The translations under genes were made by a program, and so were the position numbers. Shown one piece after another: positions 1-4,423 of a stretch of DNA of 7,318 nt. A model generated the notes under the pieces. That model saw only the letters and a program-made list of their open reading frames with translations, was not told the DNA's origin and did not search any database. Origin of the DNA: an uncultured Carnobacterium sp. Lineage in GTDB: Bacteria; Bacillota; Bacilli; Lactobacillales; Aerococcaceae. Where the stretch lies: assembly GCA_937967765.1 (NCBI GenBank), contig CALCML010000194.1, positions 1 to 7,318 of the forward strand. The letters run 5' to 3'. Position 1 is the first letter of the stretch. Each line of letters opens with the position of its first letter.

Positions 1-1538
1 GTAGCCGGCGGTTTGCTCGTGATGTCGTAGACGACGCGGTTGACGTGGGCTACTTCGTTGACGATACGGGCGCTGATGGTTTGCAGTACTTCCCAAGGGA
101 TGCGAGCGAAGTCACTCGTCATGCCGTCGATGCTGGTTACGGCACGTATTCCAATCGTGTAGTCGTACGTTCTGCCGTCTCCCATTACCCCAACGCTGCG
201 GATGCCTGGAAGCACCGTGAAGTATTGCCATACGTCGCGTTCAAGGCCGTTTTTGGCGATTTCTTCGCGTAAGATGGCGTCAGATTCGCGGACGATTTCG
301 AGTTTCTCTTCCGTCACTTCCCCAAGCACACGAATTCCAAGTCCTGGTCCTGGGAATGGTTGGCGCCATACGATTGAGTCTGGCATACCAAGCGCTGTTC
401 CTAAAGCGCGCACTTCATCTTTGAAGAGTGTATTCAGTGGTTCAATCAATTCGAATTGCATGTCCTCTGGAAGTCCCCCTACGTTATGGTGAGACTTGAT
501 GGTTTGCGCTGTTTTCGTTCCGGATTCGATGATGTCTGTATAAAGCGTTCCTTGCGCAAGGAAATCCACGTCTGTGAGTTTTGCCGCTTCGTCGTCGAAT
601 ACGTACACGAACTCATTTCCGATAATCTTCCGTTTTTGTTCAGGGTCGCTCACGCCTTTTAGTTTCGATAGGAAACGTTCCTGAGCGTTCACGCGGATAA
701 TATTGAGGCCAAATTTACCAGAAAGGCTCTCCATCACTTGGTCGCCTTCCCCTTTACGAAGCAAACCATGGTCTACGAAAATACAGATGAGTTGGTCGCC
801 GATTGCTTTTTGCAAGAGAACCCCAACCACACTTGAGTCTACCCCGCCAGAGAGACCAAGTAAGACTTTCTTATGGCCCACTTTTTCGCGAATTTTCGCA
901 ATTTCCATTTCGATAAAGCTGTCCATTGACCAGTCGCCTGTCGCCCCACAAATATCGAACACGAAGTTACGAAGCATGTCGTTCCCATGAATACTGTGGC
1001 GAACTTCTGGGTGGAACTGCACGCCGTAAATACGACGTTCTTGGTTTTCAAAAGCCGCAAATGGCGTGTGCGCATTCGAAGCCGTCACGCTGAACCCTTC
1101 CGGAATCGCAGTAATACGGTCGCCGTGGCTCATGAGTACCTCTTCCTCTTCAGCTAACCCTTTAAAAATGCCTGAAGTCGTGTTAAAAACATCGACTTTC
1201 GCAGACCCATATTCACGCGTTGTAGACGATTCTACCTTCCCACCGAACAGATGCGTTGTCAGTTGCATCCCGTAGCAAATCCCAAGCACTGGAATTCCCA
1301 ATTCAAAAATCGCAGGATCCACGGTAAAAGCATCCTCTGCATAAACGCTATGTGGTCCCCCTGAGAAAATAATCCCTTTTACGTTGCCATGTGCCTTAAT
1401 TTCTTCGGCGGTAATGTCGTTGTGTAGCAATTCGCTGAACACGCCAAATTCACGAATACGGCGCGTAATCAACTGATTGTACTGACTTCCGAAGTCGAGC
1501 ACGATAATCTTTTCTAATGAAGTGGTTTGAGCTGTCAT
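1..1538 (-). CDS. guaA: GMP synthase (glutamine-hydrolysing), 3' end cut by window edge
   Basis: GuaA converts XMP to GMP in the cytosol with ATP and ammonia released from glutamine, the last step of guanine nucleotide synthesis. Translation from ATG at 1536-1538 gives 512 complete codons ending SKPPA; the family normally ends only about four or five residues later (PPATIEWE), so just the tail is missing. The N-terminal class I glutamine amidotransferase domain has the nucleophile elbow GICYGMQL (Cys88) and the GVQFHPEV motif (His176, Glu178) completing the triad. The ATP-pyrophosphatase domain starts with the P-loop LSGGVDSS (about residues 229-236). The C-terminal dimerisation domain is recognisable by [15 protein letters not shown]. 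The start is fixed by an ideal AAGGAGG six bases upstream (1545-1551). The gene appears monocistronic, because the upstream gene on this strand ends in its own terminator. PurR control is likely from the boxes at the promoter. Confidence 0.99.
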   Translation of the reverse strand, partial: MTAQTTSLEKIIVLDFGSQYNQLITRRIREFGVFSELLHNDITAEEIKAHGNVKGIIFSGGPHSVYAEDAFTVDPAIFELGIPVLGICYGMQLTTHLFGGKVESSTTREYGSAKVDVFNTTSGIFKGLAEEEEVLMSHGDRITAIPEGFSVTASNAHTPFAAFENQERRIYGVQFHPEVRHSIHGNDMLRNFVFDICGATGDWSMDSFIEMEIAKIREKVGHKKVLLGLSGGVDSSVVGVLLQKAIGDQLICIFVDHGLLRKGEGDQVMESLSGKFGLNIIRVNAQERFLSKLKGVSDPEQKRKIIGNEFVYVFDDEAAKLTDVDFLAQGTLYTDIIESGTKTAQTIKSHHNVGGLPEDMQFELIEPLNTLFKDEVRALGTALGMPDSIVWRQPFPGPGLGIRVLGEVTEEKLEIVRESDAILREEIAKNGLERDVWQYFTVLPGIRSVGVMGDGRTYDYTIGIRAVTSIDGMTSDFARIPWEVLQTISARIVNEVAHVNRVVYDITSKPPA

Positions 1539-1568
1539 AAGAGGCCTCCTTAGTTTTAGTTCTTTTTC

Positions 1569-1574
1569 ATTGTA
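1569..1574 (-). promoter_or_regulatory. Likely guaA promoter (extended -10)
   Basis: On the minus strand the sequence TGT-TACAAT is an extended -10 element (TACAAT is one base off TATAAT), about 30 bases before the guaA start. The expected -35 position (about 1592-1597) reads AAGTAA, a poor match, which suits an extended -10 promoter or one helped by an activator. Transcription would start near 1562, leaving a leader of roughly 24 nt that holds only the Shine-Dalgarno, so there is no room for a riboswitch downstream of this promoter. Confidence 0.55.
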
Positions 1575-1580
1575 ACAGAA

Positions 1581-1624
1581 AAGCACGAAAATTACTTAAA
1601 AAAACTGATTTTTTGTTCGGATTT
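1581..1624. promoter_or_regulatory. Pair of PurBox-like PurR sites upstream of guaA
   Basis: Two 14-bp sites with a central CGAA face each other: 1581-1594 on the plus strand (AAGCACGAAAATTA) and 1611-1624 on the minus strand (AAATCCGAACAAAA). The gap is 1595-1610, exactly 16 bp. Opposed PurBoxes separated by 16-17 bp are, from memory, the arrangement bound by the Bacillus-type PurR dimer, whose DNA affinity is relieved by PRPP. The minus-strand box also fits the lactic-acid-bacterial consensus AWWWCCGAACWWT at 12 of 13 positions. The inner box lies over the -35/spacer region of the guaA promoter, which fits repression, although PurR is an activator in streptococci and lactococci. The plus-strand box is the weaker one. 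Confidence 0.6.
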
Positions 1625-1683
1625 TTATGCCCCGTTTTCCGCGTCACACCAAGCTTTCATTCGGATATATAAATTAGTATATA

Positions 1684-1695
1684 GAGTGTACACTC
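1684..1695. repeat. 12-bp perfect palindrome GAGTGTACACTC
   Basis: This is a perfect dyad in the non-coding stretch upstream of guaA, flanked by the A+T-rich run 1664-1683. It has the size and symmetry of a dimeric regulator site, but I cannot assign a regulator. It lies over 100 bp from the guaA -10, and no good promoter overlaps it. Confidence 0.3.
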
Positions 1696-1755
1696 ACTCA
1701 CCGCACCCTTTACAAACATTGTCAAATCAACGTTTCTAGCTGTTGACATCACGCT

Positions 1756-1779
1756 CAAAAATTGTGTTTTAAATTTTTG
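1756..1779. repeat. Inverted repeat CAAAAATT / AATTTTTG
   Basis: Eight-base perfect arms (1756-1763 and 1772-1779) flank an 8-base loop. All pairs but the outermost are A-T, so it would be weak as RNA. It overlaps a possible plus-strand -10 region and sits beside the palindromes at 1783-1817. Confidence 0.3.
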
Positions 1780-1782
1780 AAA

Positions 1783-1817
1783 TGTAGCATATATGCTACA
1801 GTAGCAAATATGCTACT
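1783..1817. repeat. Two adjacent GTAGCA palindromes followed by a T-rich run
   Basis: The first element (1783-1800) is a perfect 18-bp palindrome, TGTAGCATA and its complement. The second (1800-1817) shares one base with it and has 7-bp arms AGTAGCA/TGCTACT around AATA. On the plus strand the second hairpin runs straight into a T-rich stretch (1816-1828), so it could end a plus-strand transcript. On the minus strand both lie just beyond the terminator of the hydrolase gene. The ATGCTAC word recurs inside that terminator at 1851-1857. They could be tandem operators or a small structured RNA; I cannot decide. Confidence 0.4.
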
Positions 1818-1829
1818 TTTTGTTTTTTA

Positions 1830-1864
1830 CAAAAAAACTAGCCAATAGACATGCTACTGGCTAG
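1830..1864 (-). terminator. Intrinsic terminator of the MBL hydrolase unit
   Basis: On the minus strand an 11-bp stem (arms CTAGCCAGTAG and CTATTGGCTAG, one G-T pair) with a 5-base loop CATGT spans 1838-1864. It is followed directly by seven T (1831-1837). The hairpin begins 14 bases after the hydrolase stop codon. Confidence 0.88.
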
Positions 1865-1877
1865 AGATTGTATTCAT

Positions 1878-2741
1878 TTAACATTTTTCAAGAATTACCG
1901 TTCTTGCTTTGTCCTCGGTATCGCCACTTTCATCAAACCCATCATACGGAGCTTTCGGGTCTTGCACTTTTGGTTTGCGCCTCAAGGCATTGCAGATTTC
2001 ATCCACATGGCGAAATGCAAACTCAAAGTCATCTGTCCATCCGGTATGACCTGTAATGATTTTTAGCGAAAGATTTCTCTTTCTGAGCTTTTCTTCTAGT
2101 CGTTTCAACGATACACTTTGTAATTTTCTATCTTCTGCGAGCGTGTTTAAAAACGCATAACCACCGTCCGCACCAAACCAAATCGTGTCTCCGGTAAACA
2201 AATACGCATCATCGATTAAATACACTAAATGTCCCCACGTATGACCAGGTACAAGAAAGGCTTCGATTTTAATATCGTGAATATAGAAAATCTCCCCATC
2301 TTCTATCAAAGTTTTGTCATTTTCGATATGCACTTGCGGAAGTTTATAGACCCCCCAGTATACTTTCCGCCGAACTCGGCCTTCTAAGTAGTTATTCTCC
2401 ACACGGCCCACATAGATTTTTGCCTTTTTAAACAACCCTTGGCTATCCACTTCTATCGCTCCAACGTGGTCCGTATCTTGGTGCGTAATGAGAATCTCGT
2501 TGATACTTTCTGGACGAATATCTAGCCATCTCATCTTCTCGGCAAGCCTGTCATAGTTATACCCTGCATCAATCATAATCGTATAACCGTCTTTGGTGTA
2601 AAAGTAAATATTGGCCACATATTCTCGAATACAACTCACTCTTTCGTCGATATGGCCCGTGTTTAGTGGTTTGAAAATTTCTTTTCCTCTAAACATAAAC
2701 GACATAAACTTTTGTTGCTTTAAAGAATCTTTTTTCGCCAT
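1878..2741 (-). CDS. MBL-fold metallohydrolase with HxDxDH motif
   Basis: A soluble 287-residue metallo-beta-lactamase-fold protein, probably a two-metal hydrolase; the substrate is unknown. From the chosen start, the metal-binding motif is THQDTDHVG (His87, Asp89, Asp91, His92), followed by PGHTWGH (His167), the FTGDT bridging aspartate (Asp185) and TGHTG (His232). The usual HxHxDH is changed to HxDxDH, a variant I recall from a YflN-like branch, so this is not by itself a sign of inactivity. The C-terminus is a charged tail rich in Asp, Glu and Lys. A GTG at 2748-2750 is in frame, but it lies inside the Shine-Dalgarno region; AAGGTG ends six bases before ATG 2739-2741, so that ATG is the better start. 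The gene lies 39 bp after the membrane methyltransferase and is probably co-transcribed with it. Confidence 0.9.
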   Translation of the reverse strand: MAKKDSLKQQKFMSFMFRGKEIFKPLNTGHIDERVSCIREYVANIYFYTKDGYTIMIDAGYNYDRLAEKMRWLDIRPESINEILITHQDTDHVGAIEVDSQGLFKKAKIYVGRVENNYLEGRVRRKVYWGVYKLPQVHIENDKTLIEDGEIFYIHDIKIEAFLVPGHTWGHLVYLIDDAYLFTGDTIWFGADGGYAFLNTLAEDRKLQSVSLKRLEEKLRKRNLSLKIITGHTGWTDDFEFAFRHVDEICNALRRKPKVQDPKAPYDGFDESGDTEDKARTVILEKC

Positions 2742-2780
2742 CGCTCTCACCTTGATTCTTTTGTCTTGGCGATTCTAAAA

Positions 2781-3284
2781 TCAAATTTTCTTCAGCGGAA
2801 TCCATCGATTCACTCTCGCGCAATAGTCCTTATAGGCTTCTCCGTGCAGTTCGTATAGCCATTTTTCATCGGTCATACGAATCACGACGGTTAATAACAC
2901 CCACTGAATCGGAATCAGAATCAGCAACCACATATTATGCATGGTTAGCGTAATCCCGATGCCGCTGAGCCACCACGAAAAGTAAATTGGATTGCGAGTG
3001 CGCGCGTAAATTCCTGTTGTCTTGAGTTCGCTAGTTTGGATACTTGTGCTAATAAACGACTTCACCCCGCTGAGCCACTGAATTCTCGCTGCAACGATCA
3101 TTAAGAGGAAGCCCATCAGATAAAACAAATCTTTAAGGCCACCCTTTAACAGTCCGCTCTCGAGCACTGACTGACTCAGCAGCCAACCAGTCAAATTCAG
3201 CACAAGGAGAGTTATGTATAGGTAAGGCGCTGCTCCATAAGTCGGTATTTTTTGATGTTTTTTTTGATCACTTTTTAAGTACAT
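2781..3284 (-). CDS. Integral-membrane methyltransferase, ICMT/PEMT-like family
   Basis: A 167-residue membrane protein with hydrophobic segments at about 19-41, 51-72 and a long one at 103-137 that could form a helical hairpin. The C-terminal half carries the signature of isoprenylcysteine carboxyl methyltransferase-like and phospholipid methyltransferase-like enzymes: TTGIYARTRNPIY (89-101), then TDEKWLYELHGEAYKDY with RVNRWIP (138-163). In this family these segments bind S-adenosylmethionine and form the active site near the membrane face. The substrate in bacteria is usually unknown, and lipid or quinone-like small molecules are possible. ATG 3282-3284 has GAGGTG five bases upstream. The protein ends in TGA at 2781-2783, 39 bp before the hydrolase start, with no terminator between them, so the pair forms a likely operon. 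It is not a homologue of the neighbouring housekeeping enzymes. Confidence 0.85.
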   Translation of the reverse strand: MYLKSDQKKHQKIPTYGAAPYLYITLLVLNLTGWLLSQSVLESGLLKGGLKDLFYLMGFLLMIVAARIQWLSGVKSFISTSIQTSELKTTGIYARTRNPIYFSWWLSGIGITLTMHNMWLLILIPIQWVLLTVVIRMTDEKWLYELHGEAYKDYCARVNRWIPLKKI

Positions 3285-3338
3285 GTTCTCACCTCATTGT
3301 TAAAGAAACCATACTACAAGCTACATTTTTTCACCTAC

Positions 3339-3367
3339 ATTTTACCACTACTATTCCGCGTTTTAAA
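3339..3367 (-). promoter_or_regulatory. Likely promoter of the methyltransferase-hydrolase operon
   Basis: On the minus strand TTTAAA (3362-3367, four of six matches to TTGACA) is separated by 17 bp from TAAAAT (3339-3344). The -10 is preceded by TGG, giving an extended -10. It lies 55 bp before the methyltransferase start and just after the terminator of the upstream unit. The word AAAATGTAG occurs twice with a 14-bp period (3335-3343 and 3321-3329, minus strand), the first copy overlapping the -10. Confidence 0.45.
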
Positions 3368-3387
3368 CAGCTTTTTTTATGGATTTT

Positions 3388-3423
3388 ACAAAAAAAGAGA
3401 TTCCCCAACGAATAGGAATCTCT
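3388..3423 (-). terminator. Intrinsic terminator of the XRE regulator unit
   Basis: On the minus strand a 9-bp perfect stem (AGAGATTCC and GGAATCTCT, arms 3415-3423 and 3396-3404) with a 10-base loop is followed by a run of seven T (3390-3396, the first of which closes the stem). It starts 31 bases after the regulator stop codon and separates this unit from the methyltransferase promoter. Confidence 0.9.
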
Positions 3424-3454
3424 CTTCATTTATTGAGTATTCAGTTATGCCTTT

Positions 3455-3649
3455 TTAGTCCTCTAACACAAAAATCTCTTCAACATTGAGCTGGAGTAAC
3501 CTTGCAATTCTCATAGCAAGTTCAAGGGTAGGATTATATTTATCATTCTCAATGGCAATAATGGTCTGTCTGCTTACACCCAACGTTTTTGCCATATCCT
3601 CTTGTCGCAATCCTGCTGCTTTTCTTAGCTGTTTAATATTATTTTTCAT
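3455..3649 (-). CDS. Small XRE-family transcriptional regulator
   Basis: A 64-residue cytosolic protein that is almost entirely one Cro/C1-type helix-turn-helix domain. The first helix is NIKQLRKAAG, the helix-turn-helix is RQEDMAKTLGVSRQTIIAIE (residues 15-34), and the NPTLELAMRIARLLQLNVEEIF segment (39-60) completes the five-helix fold. Its length and sequence fit the short YozG-like class with no ligand domain. It starts only six bases after the stop of the membrane protein gene and has a weak Shine-Dalgarno, so translation probably depends on coupling to that gene. The likely targets are the two 22-bp palindromes at the unit's own promoter (autoregulation), which is an inference from position. 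In similar gene pairs the membrane partner may set the regulator's activity. Confidence 0.92.
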   Translation of the reverse strand: MKNNIKQLRKAAGLRQEDMAKTLGVSRQTIIAIENDKYNPTLELAMRIARLLQLNVEEIFVLED

Positions 3650-3655
3650 ATGCCA

Positions 3656-3985
3656 TCACGCTTTCTGAAAAAAATAAACGCCAACAGCCAATACTACGAT
3701 AACAGTGACAACTGCTAGAATGACTCCTTGAACAAGTTTATTTGGTTCTTTATACTCTTCATCACCAGCAATCATATTGCGTTTCATTGCGGTTTGAGCA
3801 AATCCTTGCACACTTACAGATAAGAGCAAAATTAAGCAAGGAAGCATTTCAAGTTTGCCACCACCAACAAGTGCTTGATAGATATTAAATCCTGTCCATG
3901 CACATAAACCCAAAAGCGCCGTTTTATAGCCCCACGCCTCAGAACGCAACTGAATATCTCTGTCCATTTCATCCATCTTTTTCAT
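3656..3985 (-). CDS. Small three-helix membrane protein paired with XRE regulator
   Basis: I do not recognise a named family. From the chosen start the protein is 109 residues, with a charged N-terminus (MKKMDEMDRD) and three hydrophobic segments at about 20-40, 46-66 and 86-106. A polar loop containing GDEEYKEPNK joins the last two. The reading frame extends upstream to a TTG at 3998-4000, but that codon is part of the GGAGG Shine-Dalgarno (3993-3997) lying eight bases before ATG 3983-3985, so the ATG is the better start. Short membrane proteins of uncharacterised families next to YozG-like XRE regulators are common in Bacillota. The tight spacing (six bases) suggests a functional pair, perhaps a membrane sensor or an anti-repressor. 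Nothing indicates an enzyme. Confidence 0.8.
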   Translation of the reverse strand: MKKMDEMDRDIQLRSEAWGYKTALLGLCAWTGFNIYQALVGGGKLEMLPCLILLLSVSVQGFAQTAMKRNMIAGDEEYKEPNKLVQGVILAVVTVIVVLAVGVYFFQKA

Positions 3986-4011
3986 GGCTTTGTCCTCCAA
4001 ATTCTTGTAAT

Positions 4012-4033
4012 AATGTCAAGAGCTCTTTACATT
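4012..4033. promoter_or_regulatory. Operator copy 1 (22-bp palindrome at the transcription start)
   Basis: Half-sites AATGTCAAGAG and CTCTTTACATT (plus strand) are complementary at 10 of 11 positions, giving an almost perfect 22-bp dyad. It covers the predicted transcription start of the membrane protein-XRE unit. Bound repressor here would block RNA polymerase clearance. The encoded XRE protein is the obvious candidate ligand (inference). Confidence 0.7.
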
Positions 4034-4037
4034 TCAA

Positions 4038-4065
4038 ATTATACTCTCCTACCTAAAAATGTCAA
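4038..4065 (-). promoter_or_regulatory. Consensus sigma-A promoter of the membrane protein-XRE unit
   Basis: On the minus strand a perfect TTGACA (4060-4065) and a perfect TATAAT (4038-4043) are separated by 16 bp. The predicted start near 4031 gives a leader of about 45 nt before ATG 3985. Such a strong promoter normally needs a repressor, and both flanks carry palindromic operators. The -35 hexamer is part of one operator. Confidence 0.88.
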
Positions 4066-4079
4066 GAGGTTTTTACATT
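4058..4079. promoter_or_regulatory. Operator copy 2 (22-bp palindrome over the -35)
   Basis: Half-sites AATGTCAAGAG and GTTTTTACATT (plus strand) match at 8 of 11 dyad positions. The left half is identical to that of copy 1, and the copies are 46 bp apart centre to centre. It contains the TTGACA -35 hexamer. The better-conserved half, shared by both copies, probably defines the recognition sequence. Confidence 0.68.
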
Positions 4080-4099
4080 TTATTTTTACTTTTTTTGCA

Positions 4100-4302
4100 A
4101 TGAACAAAGATGTACTCTTTCTTACGATTCCCCGTACTCTTACTAAGAACCCCGTACCGCTTCACCTACTAAAACAGGGCAGACAGATTGTTGCAAAAAA
4201 ATAATCGATTACGTAAAATCTGCGGGTTTAAGTGCTTATTATAAAACAAACTTTAATGAGTTAGACGCAGTAGCTGATTGGATTAAGCTTCATCACTCGT
4301 GA
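4100..4302 (+). pseudogene. Possible frameshifted remnant of a small reading frame
   Basis: An ATG at 4100-4102 opens a frame reading MNKDVLFLTIPRTLTKNP and onward to IVAKK, which stops at TAA 4202-4204 directly after a seven-A run (4195-4201). Adding one base to the run would continue it in the next frame as IIDYVKSAGLSAYYKTNF and then NELDAVADWIKLHHS, ending at TGA 4300-4302. The second part has a protein-like composition with an amphipathic pattern, which makes a homopolymer frameshift plausible. Against it: there is no Shine-Dalgarno before the ATG, the product would be only about 67 residues, the first part overlaps a tandem repeat, and I recognise no homologue. It may equally be the tail of a longer lost gene, or chance. 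Confidence 0.3.
4112..4157. repeat. Two-copy imperfect tandem repeat
   Basis: A unit beginning GTACTCTT and ending CCCC occurs at 4112-4133 (22 bp) and 4134-4153 (20 bp), followed by a third GTAC start at 4154. The exact word CCCCGTAC appears twice, 20 bp apart. It lies in the gene-free stretch between the XRE unit promoter and the coaA terminator. Confidence 0.4.
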
Positions 4303-4322
4303 TTTGCTTAATCCTAATCAGC
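4273..4322. repeat. Large imperfect hairpin upstream of the coaA terminator
   Basis: Arms 4273-4288 and 4306-4322 pair over 16 bp with a single bulged base (GCTGATT-GGATTAAGC with its complement). The 17-base loop holds a further small dyad, ATCAC-TC-GTGAT (4292-4303). There is no T run on either side, so it is not a standard terminator by itself. It abuts the next inverted repeat at 4322. Confidence 0.5.
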
Positions 4323-4398
4323 CTTGCGGGGGTAAGACGACGAAGAAAAACAGACTCACACTGTGAGTCTGTTTCTTTCTTCTGTCTTACTCCCAAGG
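4322..4398 (-). terminator. coaA terminator within a 77-bp imperfect inverted repeat, possibly bidirectional
   Basis: The core is a perfect 12-bp stem, AACAGACTCACA (4349-4360) and its complement (4362-4373). On the minus strand it is followed by T-rich TTTCTTC, giving an intrinsic terminator about 50 bases after the coaA stop. On the plus strand it is followed by TCTTTCTT, so it may also work in that direction. Pairing continues outward with small bulges: GAAGAAA/TTTCTTC (4342-4348, 4376-4382), GTAAGAC/GTCTTAC (4332-4338, 4384-4390) and CCTTG/CAAGG (4322-4326, 4394-4398). That makes a stem much longer than a terminator needs. Confidence 0.75.
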
Positions 4399-4423
4399 AT
4401 TCGTAGTAATCGATTTAAACATT

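Noticed and set aside
45..1275. Several plus- and minus-strand reading frames of 68-96 codons inside guaA
   Set aside because: They are out-of-frame shadows of guaA; the real frame shows all GMP synthase motifs without interruption.
1698..1725. Minus-strand TTGACA (1720-1725) as a second guaA promoter
   Set aside because: No acceptable -10 lies 15-19 bp downstream on the minus strand; the region there is G-rich (GGTGAG).
1539..1740. Guanine riboswitch or other leader RNA ahead of guaA
   Set aside because: I found no purine riboswitch core, and the best promoter leaves only about 24 nt of leader.
2742..2750. GTG start three codons upstream for the MBL hydrolase
   Set aside because: The GTG is itself part of the AAGGTG Shine-Dalgarno that serves ATG 2739-2741.
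3986..4000. TTG start five codons upstream for the small membrane protein
   Set aside because: The TTG overlaps the GGAGG that serves ATG 3983-3985 and lacks its own ribosome binding site.
4013..4099. Plus-strand frame extending upstream from 4100 to 4013
   Set aside because: It runs through the operators and promoter of the XRE unit and has no ribosome binding site; only the part from ATG 4100 is considered, at low confidence.
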